Shown here piece after piece: positions 7,739-15,655 of a stretch of DNA of 43,898 nucleotides. A program made the translations under genes and the position numbers. Where the stretch lies: positions 1 through 43,898 of the forward strand of contig JAMPDA010000016.1 of the NCBI GenBank assembly GCA_023665905.1, read 5' to 3'. The notes under the pieces are model-generated. The model ran no database searches. It was not told where the DNA came from and saw only the letters and a list, made by a program, of their open reading frames with translations. The stretch comes from Roseburia sp. Lineage in GTDB: Bacteria > Bacillota > Clostridia > Christensenellales > Pumilibacteraceae. Numbering within the stretch: the first letter of the stretch is position 1; each line of letters starts with the position of its first letter.

Positions 7739-9016
7739 TCAGCAGCCGCCGAGTATGTCGCCCGTCGCAAGGTCCTGAAAAATCAGCCAATAGCCCTTGC
7801 CCGTCGGCACATCCCTGCGCTTGGGCAGCCACTGCGCCTTGTCGCCGAACGGCGACGCTTTTTCATACGAGCCGGACACCGCATAGCACAGAAAAACGTC
7901 GCCGTTCCTGCCGACCGACACGCTTCCGCCGTCCATTTTCACCTTTATCCACCGAAGGTCGGGCAATATCGCGGCAAGCTCGCCGTCCTCGGGCGCGGAC
8001 GCGAACAGCTTTTCCACGTCCTTGCCGACGCGCTCGAAAAATTCCGTTTCTCGGAGCCGCTTTATTTCGGTCTTGGCAGCGGGCGGCGCCACGCTCTCGC
8101 TTTTTACCCTGACGCTTCGCCGCGCGCGCGACTTCAGCCACTCGGCTGTCCTCGCCCAGGGCGCCGCGCTCCCTTTGTACTCCTCGCACGCGCATGCGGC
8201 GGCGTCCGCACCGGCGTTATCCGCGCGCTCCATATGCGGCGCGCCGTTTTGCGGCGAAAGGACATCGTACTTCCCTCTCAGTTCGCCGTCTGTTTCCGCA
8301 TCGCTATACTCGAAAAGCGTCGGCGTATCGGCTTGCTCGGCGCGCGGCGGCGCATTATCCGACTGCCGCAGACCGTCTGTTTCGATATCACGCGCGTCGG
8401 CAGTCGCTGTGGTTTCGGTAGCGGACTGCGACATTACGTAAGGCGTGTCCGACGGAGCGGAACGCTCGACGGCGAGCGCGCGCGGCGCGTCCAAAAATCT
8501 GTCTATCTGCGGCATGCGCTCGGCAAGCGCGAACGGCGTGTAAAAATCGGATTCGGCAAGCGCTTCGTCGCCGTAGAGCCTGTCGCTCTTTTTGACAATG
8601 CCGCTTCCGTCGGTAAGCGGCAACACTTCGGGCCGTGCGGCGATAGGCGGCAGTTTGGGCAGTTCTCGCTGCGGCAACGCAGGACGCCTGTCGTGTCTTG
8701 TCAACAGATCCATCACGTTCGCTTCCCACATGCGTTTTCCGAACGTTCCGTACAGCAAAAGCCGCGTATCGAAAACCGCAAAATGCACTTCGTCCACGTC
8801 GATACCGTCCACATAGAACACGGCGGACGGGTCCTTGCTGTCGGGAAGGTCGCGCACAAACACCGCAGTCTTTGTGATGACGCCTGCCTTAAGTCCGCCG
8901 CGCGTCGGCACGTCGAAAGCGCGAAGCGCAAACTTTACGCCCAGCCCGCTTTTTTCGATTAAAACTATGCCCTTGCCGCTGCCCGTAAGTATGAGCATCT
9001 TTTTTCGGTATACCAT
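7739..9016 (-). CDS. uncharacterised protein with a disordered middle
   Basis: The 425-residue product is not recognised. Residues 1-100 form a compact, beta-rich module (MLILTGSGKGIVLIEKSGLGVKF, then VFDTRLLLYGTFGKRMWEANVMDLL). Residues about 110-310 are low in order, rich in Asp, Glu, Ala, Pro and Ser. The C-terminal 100 residues (from FFERVGKDVEKLFAS) contain FLCYAVSGSYE and GKGYWLIFQDLATGDILGG, a pattern I associate from memory with uncharacterised Clostridia proteins, without a known role. The ATG at 9016 has GGGTGG five bases upstream; the frame continues 30 codons further up but without a ribosome site. It lies 123 bases downstream of the cvpA terminator, with no signal peptide or membrane helix. 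Confidence 0.7.
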   Translation of the reverse strand: MVYRKKMLILTGSGKGIVLIEKSGLGVKFALRAFDVPTRGGLKAGVITKTAVFVRDLPDSKDPSAVFYVDGIDVDEVHFAVFDTRLLLYGTFGKRMWEANVMDLLTRHDRRPALPQRELPKLPPIAARPEVLPLTDGSGIVKKSDRLYGDEALAESDFYTPFALAERMPQIDRFLDAPRALAVERSAPSDTPYVMSQSATETTATADARDIETDGLRQSDNAPPRAEQADTPTLFEYSDAETDGELRGKYDVLSPQNGAPHMERADNAGADAAACACEEYKGSAAPWARTAEWLKSRARRSVRVKSESVAPPAAKTEIKRLRETEFFERVGKDVEKLFASAPEDGELAAILPDLRWIKVKMDGGSVSVGRNGDVFLCYAVSGSYEKASPFGDKAQWLPKRRDVPTGKGYWLIFQDLATGDILGGC

Positions 9017-9112
9017 ACATCCACCCTGTATAATATTACCGTATAATCTATGCCGGCATTTGTTGTATTTATGATACTTACCGCGATTGTTGTCGCCTAC
9101 CTTCAAAGCAAA

Positions 9113-9134
9113 AGCCGCGCTAAGCAGCGCGGCT
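9113..9134 (-). terminator. intrinsic terminator after the CvpA-family gene
   Basis: An eight-base-pair GC stem (AGCCGCGC / GCGCGGCT, six-base loop) lies 28 bases after the stop and is followed in mRNA sense by TTTTGCTTT. It is also flanked by T residues on the other strand and may work in both directions. Confidence 0.8.
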
Positions 9135-9161
9135 ATTTTGCGTATAATTTAACATATTAGC

Positions 9162-10448
9162 TTAGCGTGTTATCACATACGGATCGGGATACGTAAGCGT
9201 CAGCGACCCGAAGTCGGACAGCGACGCGTATGTGCTTTTAAGCGAGTCGAATTTGACCAAAAGCGCGTCGTACATCGACTTCATCGATGCGTTCGCGGAC
9301 GTTATGAGTTCCGAATTGGTGAGCGTCTTGTTTTCGTCGATCTCGTGCTCGTAGTTGTAGAGATCGGACAGGAGCGTGTTCCACTGCGAGAATATCGATC
9401 CGTTGCCCTGCTGAATGACGCTCTTGTACGAGCTGAGCGTAGCAGGCGTAGCGTCTGCGAGCGCTTCGCCGTTTTTGATGCTTTCCGCCGCTCTGCGGTT
9501 GTAGTCCATTATCGCCGAAACGGCGGCGCCGAAGCCAGAGTCCTCGTAATCGGCGACAGCGAGCAACGAGCAGTCTTGCGAGTTGTCGGTAAGCACGCCG
9601 CCCGCATAGCTGTACGCCGCGCCGTCCGCGCCGCTGTAGTTGAGGTTGAGCAGGTCGCAGTATATTTCGAGCCTGAGCCCTACGAGCTCGCTGCCTGCCG
9701 TGTCGTCGTCTTCATTCGCAAGACCGGACGCCTTGACTATTCGCGAATACATGTCGCCGCTCGGCAGGAACAGCTTGTTCTTTACGGCGTACGAATATTC
9801 GTAGAAATACTTGCCTATCACCGAGCTTTCGTATTCCGATTCTATCTTGCCTATTCCGCCGATAAAGGTGAAGCCGCCGATGACGGTGAATATGAGAGTG
9901 ACGACAAACGCCCATGCCGCGCCGCGCACCGCGCCGACGAGGAAACCGAACAGTCGGCTCAAGCCCGACTTCTTTTTGCCGATGTATATTTTAATGATAA
10001 CGGTGACGATGATGAGCAGCAGCCGCGCGACGATGTAAATGCCGACGCCGCATATCCCCGAAAATACGGTAAACGCCAAGTACAGCGCGGTCCCGTTGAC
10101 TTGCGTGAATGTCGCCGTATAGCCCGAAAATCCGCCGACTATTTCTTCTACCGGCTTATAGAATTTATCTAACAGAAACTCGGACGGCATAAAGGCGTCT
10201 TCGCCCGTAGCCGACAGTACCTTATACAGCCAGGTGTACAGCGAAAACCCGTCGCTGCCGGCGACGAATTTTTTTACGCCCTCTATGCCGAGCATCGCTT
10301 CCGCAACGATGTTCGAAAGAAAGAACGCCGTCAAAAACGCAATGACGAAAGCGCCGAGCGCCACCGACGACTTCTTTATGCCGCGAAGCACTCCGAATAA
10401 AGCGAAGAGCGCCACCAGCGATATTATTGCTATATCTACCCAAGACAT
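9162..10448 (-). CDS. CvpA family membrane protein
   Basis: The 428-residue product begins with a CvpA-type four-helix membrane domain: WVDIAIISLVALFALFGVLRGIKKS (3-27), a second helix (28-50), a helix around 125-157 and the LFGFLVGAVRGAAWAFVVTLIFTVIGG segment (165-192) with the characteristic GxxRG. CvpA proteins are linked to colicin V export and envelope homeostasis in proteobacteria; in Firmicutes their role is unclear. The C-terminal 230 residues are a polar domain with no recognised motif, so this protein is about twice the length of minimal CvpA. GGAGGA lies upstream of the ATG. It is divergent from yyaC and ends in a clear terminator. Confidence 0.8.
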   Translation of the reverse strand: MSWVDIAIISLVALFALFGVLRGIKKSSVALGAFVIAFLTAFFLSNIVAEAMLGIEGVKKFVAGSDGFSLYTWLYKVLSATGEDAFMPSEFLLDKFYKPVEEIVGGFSGYTATFTQVNGTALYLAFTVFSGICGVGIYIVARLLLIIVTVIIKIYIGKKKSGLSRLFGFLVGAVRGAAWAFVVTLIFTVIGGFTFIGGIGKIESEYESSVIGKYFYEYSYAVKNKLFLPSGDMYSRIVKASGLANEDDDTAGSELVGLRLEIYCDLLNLNYSGADGAAYSYAGGVLTDNSQDCSLLAVADYEDSGFGAAVSAIMDYNRRAAESIKNGEALADATPATLSSYKSVIQQGNGSIFSQWNTLLSDLYNYEHEIDENKTLTNSELITSANASMKSMYDALLVKFDSLKSTYASLSDFGSLTLTYPDPYVITR

Positions 10449-10560
10449 CGTTGTTCCTCCGTCCGATTATTGCCGCATCGAGTGTTTTTAAACGTTTTTT
10501 CTTCCGCCGTCGCGCCCAAACCGATGTATAACACGGCGCGCTTACGGGAAAAATCGACGT

Positions 10561-11088
10561 ATGAAATTTTTGCCTTTATCCCCGACGGACGCGCGCACCG
10601 AACTGCGCTCCGACGAGCCGTCGCGCGACTTCGAACTCGATTGCGCGCTGTTGAGCCTCGGGCTTGCGCCCGTCATACTTTGCATAGGCTCCGATCGCGT
10701 TACGGGCGACTGCCTCGGCCCGATAGTCGGGCAGATGCTCGTCGAACGCGACGTGCGCGCTTTCGTGTACGGAACTCTCGCCCGTCCCGTAACGGCGCTC
10801 AACTTAAAAGACGCCGTACGTCACATAAAGCAAACTCATACCGATAAAAAGGTGCTCGCCGTCGATTCCTCCGTCGGGAAGCTCGAGGACGTAGGTAAGA
10901 TCCACGTCGCTTTCGGGTCCATTGCTCCCGGCAGCGCCGACGGCAAGAAGCTTCCCAAGGTCGGCGACGTATCGATAACGGCGACGGTCACAGACCCGAG
11001 CAGAACGCCGCTCGGCGCGGTGCGGCTGGGCAGCGTGTACACGCTCGCTCGCACCATCGCCGACCGCATCATGCGCAGCCTGCAATGA
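10561..11088 (+). CDS. yyaC: sporulation protein YyaC, GPR-like (DUF1256)
   Basis: The 175-residue product matches the YyaC family: VILCIGSDRVTGDCLGPIVGQ at 37-57 and VLAVDSSVG at 97-105 are the fold and active-site-like motifs shared with the germination protease GPR. In Bacillus yyaC is expressed in sporulation, so its presence suggests that this lineage forms or once formed spores. The C-terminus (VGDVSITATV, LGSVYTLARTIADRIM) is complete. The ribosome site is weak (GGGAAAAA, 8-10 bases before the ATG). It is divergently placed against the CvpA-family gene; a TGTATAAC element at about 10522 might be part of a promoter. Confidence 0.88.
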   Translation: MKFLPLSPTDARTELRSDEPSRDFELDCALLSLGLAPVILCIGSDRVTGDCLGPIVGQMLVERDVRAFVYGTLARPVTALNLKDAVRHIKQTHTDKKVLAVDSSVGKLEDVGKIHVAFGSIAPGSADGKKLPKVGDVSITATVTDPSRTPLGAVRLGSVYTLARTIADRIMRSLQ

Positions 11089-11260
11089 CCATTATGCACA
11101 TTATATACCGTTTTTGTAATAAAGTCATTACAGAAAGATTAAAATTTCATTAGAAGAATTGCCGTTGCACCCATTTACGGACGTTTGCACAGCGACGTGC
11201 AATCGACAAAAGCGCGCCGAAACCGACCGAACGCGTGCATTTTCGACGCATAATTTTTGA
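11089..11260. other. intergenic AT-rich gap
   Basis: The 170-base gap before the next plus-strand gene is AT-rich at its left end. I see no hairpin with a T run, no open frame and no repeat unit in it. Confidence 0.4.
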
Positions 11261-11275
11261 TATACTGCGTGCATG
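11261..11275 (+). promoter_or_regulatory. leaderless promoter with extended -10
   Basis: TATACT (11261-11266) is preceded by TGA, an extended -10 element, and is followed by exactly six bases before the ATG at 11273. No good -35 hexamer is seen at 16-18 bases. Confidence 0.6.
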
Positions 11276-12472
11276 AATAATAGCCGTGACAGACAACTAA
11301 AGAAAGCGGCGCCGCCGAACGACGACGCAACGGGAACGCCGAAAGTACAAGAAGTCGAAAATCAAAACAGCAACGCCGACACAACGGCGTTTTTCGACAG
11401 TCTCGAAGCCGCGCTTGCCGCCGCGGCGCCGCAGGGCAGCGCCGTTCATGCCGTTGGCTTCGACAGCGTGGACGCCATACTCGGCGCAGGCTATCGCGTC
11501 ACCGACGGCGACGCCGACATAACGATAGCGCGCGGCGGCGAGCGCGAGTTCTCAAAAGCGCGCGAAACCGCTTGCGACAAGCTGATACTCTTTCCCACTC
11601 ACGCGTTTGCCGCGGCGGCGACCGACGTGTATCGCAAGTCCGACGCCGCGTTCGCCGTAATGGAGCGCGGACAAAAACCGTTCGCAGCGGTGTTCGACGC
11701 GCGCGAAACGGACAGAAACCTCGCGTCGGTGTACGGCGAGATAGTGTCGCTCGACCTTTGCGCGTTCGACGCCGCGTTCGCCGCACGCATGCGCGGCGAA
11801 AAGACGGACGAGCCCGCGACTTCGGAAATATCAAGGCTCGTGAGCGAGCTGACGGCGGAGCTCAAAGCCGTCGAAAAAGACCGCGCCGCGATCTCCGCCG
11901 CGCTTACGGAAGCCGGCAAAAAAGCGGCGCGCATAATAGAGCGCCGTCCGCAGCTCTTGCACGCGTCCGGCGCGTCGCAGACCGCCGAAGCTCTGCGCAT
12001 GCTGTACTCGGCGGAAGAGCGTCCGCTCGGCATGCGCGGCGAAACGGAAATGCTGCTCTGCCCGTACGTGACCGATTTCTACATAAAGAACCTGAACACT
12101 CGCGGCTTGGATTTTCCGCCCGATAACAACCGCCGGATAGACAGCGTGTGCGAGTACTTCGCGACCGATATAAGGCGCGCATGCGTGTACGCCACGGCGA
12201 TATATCCGCCCATAAAAATGCGGCTGTGCGAGTATCGGCGCGACGAATTTCGCGCCGAGCTCATTAGCCGCCTCGCCGACATCAAGCGCAGACAGTACGC
12301 CGCCTGGCAGGTGTTCAAACGGCTCTATCCCGACGACGGCTACTGCTTAAAGACGCTTGTGGACAGGACCGATCTCGGCATATGCCTTGCACTCGCTCCC
12401 GACGTATTCGGCGCGGACACCATGCTTTCATTTTTAAAACAAACCGGCAGGCTGGAAAAGTACATAGTGTGA
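11273..12472 (+). CDS. uncharacterised 399-residue protein
   Basis: I do not recognise this protein with confidence. After a polar, probably unstructured N-terminus (1-35) there is an alpha/beta region (about 36-160), then a helical domain from LVSELTAELKAVEKDRAA (190-) to the end. The stretch around LLHASGASQTAEALRMLYSAEERPLGMRGETEM (about 230-262) has an Ser-Gly/Glu arrangement faintly like the metal site of the dehydroquinate-synthase/iron-dehydrogenase fold, but the key histidines are not evident. No signal peptide or membrane helix. The ATG is directly downstream of a -10 box, so it should be translated from a leaderless mRNA. It is transcribed alone, between yyaC and the AT-rich cassette. 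Confidence 0.65.
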   Translation: MNNSRDRQLKKAAPPNDDATGTPKVQEVENQNSNADTTAFFDSLEAALAAAAPQGSAVHAVGFDSVDAILGAGYRVTDGDADITIARGGEREFSKARETACDKLILFPTHAFAAAATDVYRKSDAAFAVMERGQKPFAAVFDARETDRNLASVYGEIVSLDLCAFDAAFAARMRGEKTDEPATSEISRLVSELTAELKAVEKDRAAISAALTEAGKKAARIIERRPQLLHASGASQTAEALRMLYSAEERPLGMRGETEMLLCPYVTDFYIKNLNTRGLDFPPDNNRRIDSVCEYFATDIRRACVYATAIYPPIKMRLCEYRRDEFRAELISRLADIKRRQYAAWQVFKRLYPDDGYCLKTLVDRTDLGICLALAPDVFGADTMLSFLKQTGRLEKYIV

Positions 12473-12620
12473 CCGCGACGAACCGCAATAATCAGTAAAA
12501 CCGCAAATATACTTCTCCTATTATCTTTTCGACCTACGCGAGCGCAACCAAACCACCACCTTGTCATTTCGACCGTGGTGCATAGGCATACGGATAGTGA
12601 AATGCCATTGCGTATAATAT
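12473..12620. repeat. fragment of the interspersed repeat at the left edge of the AT-rich cassette
   Basis: Bases 12545-12574 carry one arm of the genome's repeat (CAACCA, ACCACC, then TTGTCATTTCGACC) and stop abruptly. The rest of this gap shows no gene. The same arm recurs in direct orientation at about 14643-14670, on the other side of the cassette. Confidence 0.65.
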
Positions 12621-14201
12621 CTAATTAATTGTTTGTATATTATTCTTATTTATGAACCAGTTTTCGGGCGTTTTTGAGAAATATTTTCTAATAAGATACG
12701 ACAGCAAATCCGGTAGGAATATGCATATAAATGCTACTACTATTGTATATATTGTTCCGATCCCCCAAACGGCAAGGGCTATTAGTACAGCGGCTAATGT
12801 GTTTAGAAGAATTTGCATTATGGTATTGGCGATATGTACTGCTATTCGCGTTGATATGCCGTCGGGATTTTCCGTATAGTAGGCGAGATCGAGGTGATGT
12901 GAAAGTTCTTTAGTGTACTTGTGTTTAGCGTTTTGATATTCAGAAAGAACAGTGCTTTTGCTTCCGTCAAGACCGTTATCTCGCAACCAAGCCGTGCAGC
13001 GCTTCAGTTCGATGCAGTTTGTAATGGCGTCCATATAGTCGAATGAAGAAAAGGATATTGCCATTAATACAGCTAATGTCATTGTCGTGGCAAATCCGCT
13101 GTTATAGACGTCATATCCGTTATCGATTTGAATGTGAAACATTATTACGGCAACTATAAATCCGACTGTTGTGGCTATAAACAAGCCTATAAGTATTTTT
13201 TGAATTATGTATAAAATATCGTTACGCTTATCGGCTTTTTCATTGTGTGCATACCAGGTGTAGGCACAGCCGGTTGTTTGTATTTCGTTTTGTAATTCAT
13301 TTCTTTCTTCATCGCTCGATTTTGTAGAGTCAATATCATATTCTGAGTTTACATCGATATCAGCAGCTGACGGCGTGTTGTTTTCCGAACAAATTTGATT
13401 GGCGGCGGATTGCGTGACAGGTGTTTGGGTCGGTTTAACAGATTTTTCGGAACGATTGGATTCCTCAGCTTTGTTGTTATCGTCAAGGCTATCCATGCGT
13501 TTGCTATTGGTGCGGTTCTCTATGATATTGTAAACTATGTTTATAGCGATAACTGCGACAAGAGGCAACGCCCAAGAAAGAACCCATTGGAGTGTCGTAT
13601 CCATTGCCGCAATTTGTAAAACCAATATTATAGGCGTTGCAAAAGCAATCCACAAACTAGCAAAAGCATATCTTATAAAGCATATAATTTGTTGACGTTT
13701 GGCAATACGATACTCGGACTCGTATTTGTAAAAAAGCGCGCCCAGCGCAAAATTTTCACACCTATCCTGTAAGCCACTGTCGCCTGTTTGCACACAGGCT
13801 ATTGTTTTATAGCCGGCATATTCGAATACTTCATCGGCGTTAAAAGCCTTTGATGTCAACCAATCGCGACAATAGCGCCCATACAAATACAGAAAAAAAT
13901 TGTTAATAGGCGATTTGACAAAATAGCGTCCGCCGAGCGGGACTGTAAAGCCCATTAATATAAGTATTGTGATCGCGCTGTCGTCCGTGATGTCGGCGTC
14001 GGTATTTATTTTACTGATTACGGCGGCTAATGCCGCTATCATTATTACAGCGGTAACGATACTTGTGCCCATATTGATGCGCTTCAATTTTGTTTGTAAA
14101 CGTGCCGCTTTCGGCCTCTCCGCTTCAAAAATATTCATATAGTCCGGAGTTTTAGTGCCGGTTGTGTTTTGATCCTTTTGTGTTTCAGTCGTGTTTCCCA
14201 T
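12621..14201 (-). CDS. eight-helix membrane protein with an internal duplication, function unknown
   Basis: The 526-residue product has two similar halves. Each has two membrane helices, a soluble stretch of about 65-80 residues, then two more helices: 44-64, 75-92, 170-198, 206-226 and 332-355, 369-388, 453-480, 481-505. The soluble stretches share a Cys-x-x-Trp-Leu motif (Cys111 and Cys402). The halves are joined by an acidic, Ser/Thr/Asn-rich linker (about 230-320). The ATG at 14201 has AAGGAT upstream; an ATG at 14240 lies in the leader. Codon use and composition are far more AT-rich than in the neighbours, which suggests recent acquisition. It is divergent from a small XRE regulator and shares an operator with it. 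Function unknown; a membrane effector of a defence or competition system is one speculative option. Confidence 0.8.
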   Translation of the reverse strand: MGNTTETQKDQNTTGTKTPDYMNIFEAERPKAARLQTKLKRINMGTSIVTAVIMIAALAAVISKINTDADITDDSAITILILMGFTVPLGGRYFVKSPINNFFLYLYGRYCRDWLTSKAFNADEVFEYAGYKTIACVQTGDSGLQDRCENFALGALFYKYESEYRIAKRQQIICFIRYAFASLWIAFATPIILVLQIAAMDTTLQWVLSWALPLVAVIAINIVYNIIENRTNSKRMDSLDDNNKAEESNRSEKSVKPTQTPVTQSAANQICSENNTPSAADIDVNSEYDIDSTKSSDEERNELQNEIQTTGCAYTWYAHNEKADKRNDILYIIQKILIGLFIATTVGFIVAVIMFHIQIDNGYDVYNSGFATTMTLAVLMAISFSSFDYMDAITNCIELKRCTAWLRDNGLDGSKSTVLSEYQNAKHKYTKELSHHLDLAYYTENPDGISTRIAVHIANTIMQILLNTLAAVLIALAVWGIGTIYTIVVAFICIFLPDLLSYLIRKYFSKTPENWFINKNNIQTIN

Positions 14202-14255
14202 ATAAAATCCTTTTACGTCGAACTTTGTATTTCTACGCATAATAATGCTAGTGAG

Positions 14256-14285
14256 AGTATATCATACCCAAAATGGGTATGTCAA
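14256..14285 (-). promoter_or_regulatory. promoter of the eight-helix membrane protein
   Basis: Perfect TTGACA (14280-14285), 18 bases, TATACT (14256-14261) with an upstream TGA. The operator palindromes fill the spacer and the -35, so bound repressor would block it. The leader is about 50 bases and ends in AAGGAT. Confidence 0.85.
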
Positions 14286-14299
14286 CCCATTTTGGGTAT
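14264..14299. promoter_or_regulatory. tandem palindromic operator
   Basis: A perfect 15-base inverted repeat (ATACCCAAAATGGGT at 14264-14278, its complement at 14285-14299, six-base spacer). Each arm is itself a palindrome of the form ACCCA-N3-TGGGT, with centres at 14272 and 14291, 19 bases apart, about two helical turns. This is a typical pair of dimer sites for an HTH repressor, most likely the adjacent XRE protein. Confidence 0.8.
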
Positions 14300-14307
14300 A
14301 ACGGTGG

Positions 14308-14322
14308 TAAAATTTAAATATG
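14308..14322 (+). promoter_or_regulatory. leaderless promoter of the XRE regulator
   Basis: TAAAAT (14308-14313) precedes the ATG at 14320 by exactly six bases. No clear -35 is present at 17 bases; the second operator copy ends nine bases upstream of the -10 box, so autoregulation is likely. Confidence 0.6.
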
Positions 14323-14514
14323 ACGTTTGCCGAGCGATTAAAAGCTATTAGACTTGATTGTAATATGACGCAAAAGGATGTGTATACGCGTCTTAATATG
14401 TCACCCAACGGTTATGCCAGTTATGAGCAAGGTAGGACCGAACCCAATATAGAAACGTTACGCGAGCTCTGTAAAATATTCGATGTTTCCGCTGATTACT
14501 TATTGGATATTTAA
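14320..14514 (+). CDS. XRE-family HTH transcriptional regulator
   Basis: The 64-residue product is nearly all one helix-turn-helix domain of the Cro/CI (XRE) type: FAERLKAIRLDCNMTQKDVYTRLNMSPNGYASYEQGRTEPNIETLRELCKIFDVSADYLLDI. The TQKDVYTRLNMSPNGYASYEQG stretch (17-38) is the recognition region, and the VSADYLLDI ending is typical of short immunity-repressor-like regulators. It has no effector domain. It is AT-rich like its divergent neighbour, and two palindromes between the genes are its likely targets, giving repression of both. No ribosome site precedes the ATG. Confidence 0.93.
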   Translation: MTFAERLKAIRLDCNMTQKDVYTRLNMSPNGYASYEQGRTEPNIETLRELCKIFDVSADYLLDI

Positions 14515-14703
14515 CATATAATTTTATGTAACAGGCGGGCAAATTCGACGATGTATTTGTGCGGCTACGCCAAAGAACTGCGCTCGAGGTGACATGGATA
14601 TGGGCATGCCGTGATTGATAAATCCGTCGTTATTATAAGCAAATAAGGCCCAACCACCGTTTTGTCATTTCGCCCTATGCGACGGGGGTCTTTTCTTCCC
14701 GAT
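14515..14703. repeat. left part of repeat array 1
   Basis: This stretch has broken pieces of the interspersed repeat: a right-end fragment (GCGCTCGAGGTGACAT near 14581-14595) and the arm ACCACC...TTGTCATTTCGCCCTATGCGACGG (from 14645), a version of which recurs near 43563. No gene is present. Confidence 0.6.
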
Positions 14704-14892
14704 GTCATTTCGACCGGAGCGAGCGTTAGCGAGCGGAGCGGAGAAATCCAGCGGCTTTGCCGCGCATGGCGGACCAAGCCGCAAGTGAAAATGTAAAAAG
14801 AAAAAGTGGTCGGTGAAACAACTTTTCCTTTCTGCGGCGGTTCGCCTGGATCTCTCCACGCGCATTGCTCCGCAATGCTTGGTCGAGATGAC
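14704..14892. repeat. interspersed repeat, copy 1 (189 bp)
   Basis: Full unit bounded by GTCATTTCGACC and GGTCGAGATGAC. It is nearly identical to the copy at 14972-15160, including the internal spacer; the only clear difference I see is GTT versus ACA near the left end. Confidence 0.85.
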
Positions 14893-14971
14893 AAGAAGGT
14901 GGTTTTGGTGCGCATGAATGATAATTGCATGCTTTGCTTTATTATAAGCTGATAAGTCCAACCACCACATT

Positions 14972-15160
14972 GTCATTTCGACCGGAGCGAGCGACAGCGA
15001 GCGGAGCGGAGAAATCCAGCGGCTTTGCCGCGCATGGCGGACCAAGCCGCAAGTGAAAATGTAAAAAGAAAAAGTGGTCGGTGAAACAACTTTTCCTTTC
15101 TGCGGCGGTTCGCCTGGATCTCTCCACGCGCATTGCTCCGCAATGCTTGGTCGAGATGAC
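14972..15160. repeat. interspersed repeat, copy 2 (189 bp)
   Basis: Full unit with the same ends and length as copy 1. Flanks extend the inverted repeat outward (ACCACC on the left, GGTGGTT on the right). Confidence 0.85.
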
Positions 15161-15213
15161 ATGACGGTGGTTGTGGCGCTTCGCCCAATGCCGCGAACTC
15201 AACCCACCTTCTT

Positions 15214-15408
15214 GTCATTTCGACCGGAGCGAGCGACAGCGAGCGGAGCGGAGAAATCCAGCGGCTTTGCCGCGCATGGCGGCACAAGCCGCAAGTGAAG
15301 ATGTAAAAAGGAATAGTGAAGAAGTGGAGGTGGTTTTGCCGCTTCACCCTGCGGTTACGCCAAAGATCTCTCCACGCGCATTGCTCCGCAATGCTTGGTC
15401 GAGATGAC
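15214..15408. repeat. interspersed repeat, copy 3
   Basis: Same left arm and same right arm (CTCTCCACGCGCATTGC to GGTCGAGATGAC) with a diverged middle containing GTGAAGATGTAAAAAGG. Confidence 0.8.
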
Positions 15409-15438
15409 ATAAAATAGGCTTGACAAGTTATTACTTAT

Positions 15439-15569
15439 GTCATTTCGACCGGAGCGAACGGAGTGAGCGTAGCGGAGAAATCTAGGCGCTTTAGCGCCGC
15501 ATTACCAAAAGTAAAGCCATACAACCCTGCGGCGGTTCGCCTGGATCTCTCGACTGCGCTCGAGGTGAC
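15439..15569. repeat. interspersed repeat, copy 4 (short form)
   Basis: Short form: left arm GTCATTTCGACCGG, a reduced middle with CGGCGGTTCGCCTGGATC and right end CTCGACTGCGCTCGAGGTGAC. It ends 66 bases before the terminator of the next gene. Confidence 0.8.
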
Positions 15570-15627
15570 AAAACGTTTATTTAACCGCTTCACTCTGCGG
15601 CTATGCCAAAAACATCTCGGCACACAG

Positions 15628-15655
15628 TAAAATAAAAAAGCCCGAAACGGCTTTT
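15628..15655 (-). terminator. intrinsic terminator of the purF operon
   Basis: Directly after the TAG stop at 15656, a seven-base-pair stem (AAAAGCC / GGCTTTT, six-base loop) is followed in mRNA sense by TTTTTATTTTA. Confidence 0.85.

Noticed and set aside
12545..14670. Insertion sequence or composite transposon around the AT-rich cassette
   Set aside because: Repeat arms flank the cassette, but there is no transposase and no exact target duplication that I can see.
14565..15410. Several overlapping open frames of 86-165 codons on the minus strand inside the repeat array
   Set aside because: Their translations follow the repeat units exactly and recur at 20799-21235 and 43687-43887. They have no ribosome sites and no protein-like conservation beyond the DNA repeat.
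14704..15569. CRISPR array
   Set aside because: The repeats are 130-195 bases with inverted ends and similar linkers; there are no short regular direct repeats with unique spacers and no cas gene.
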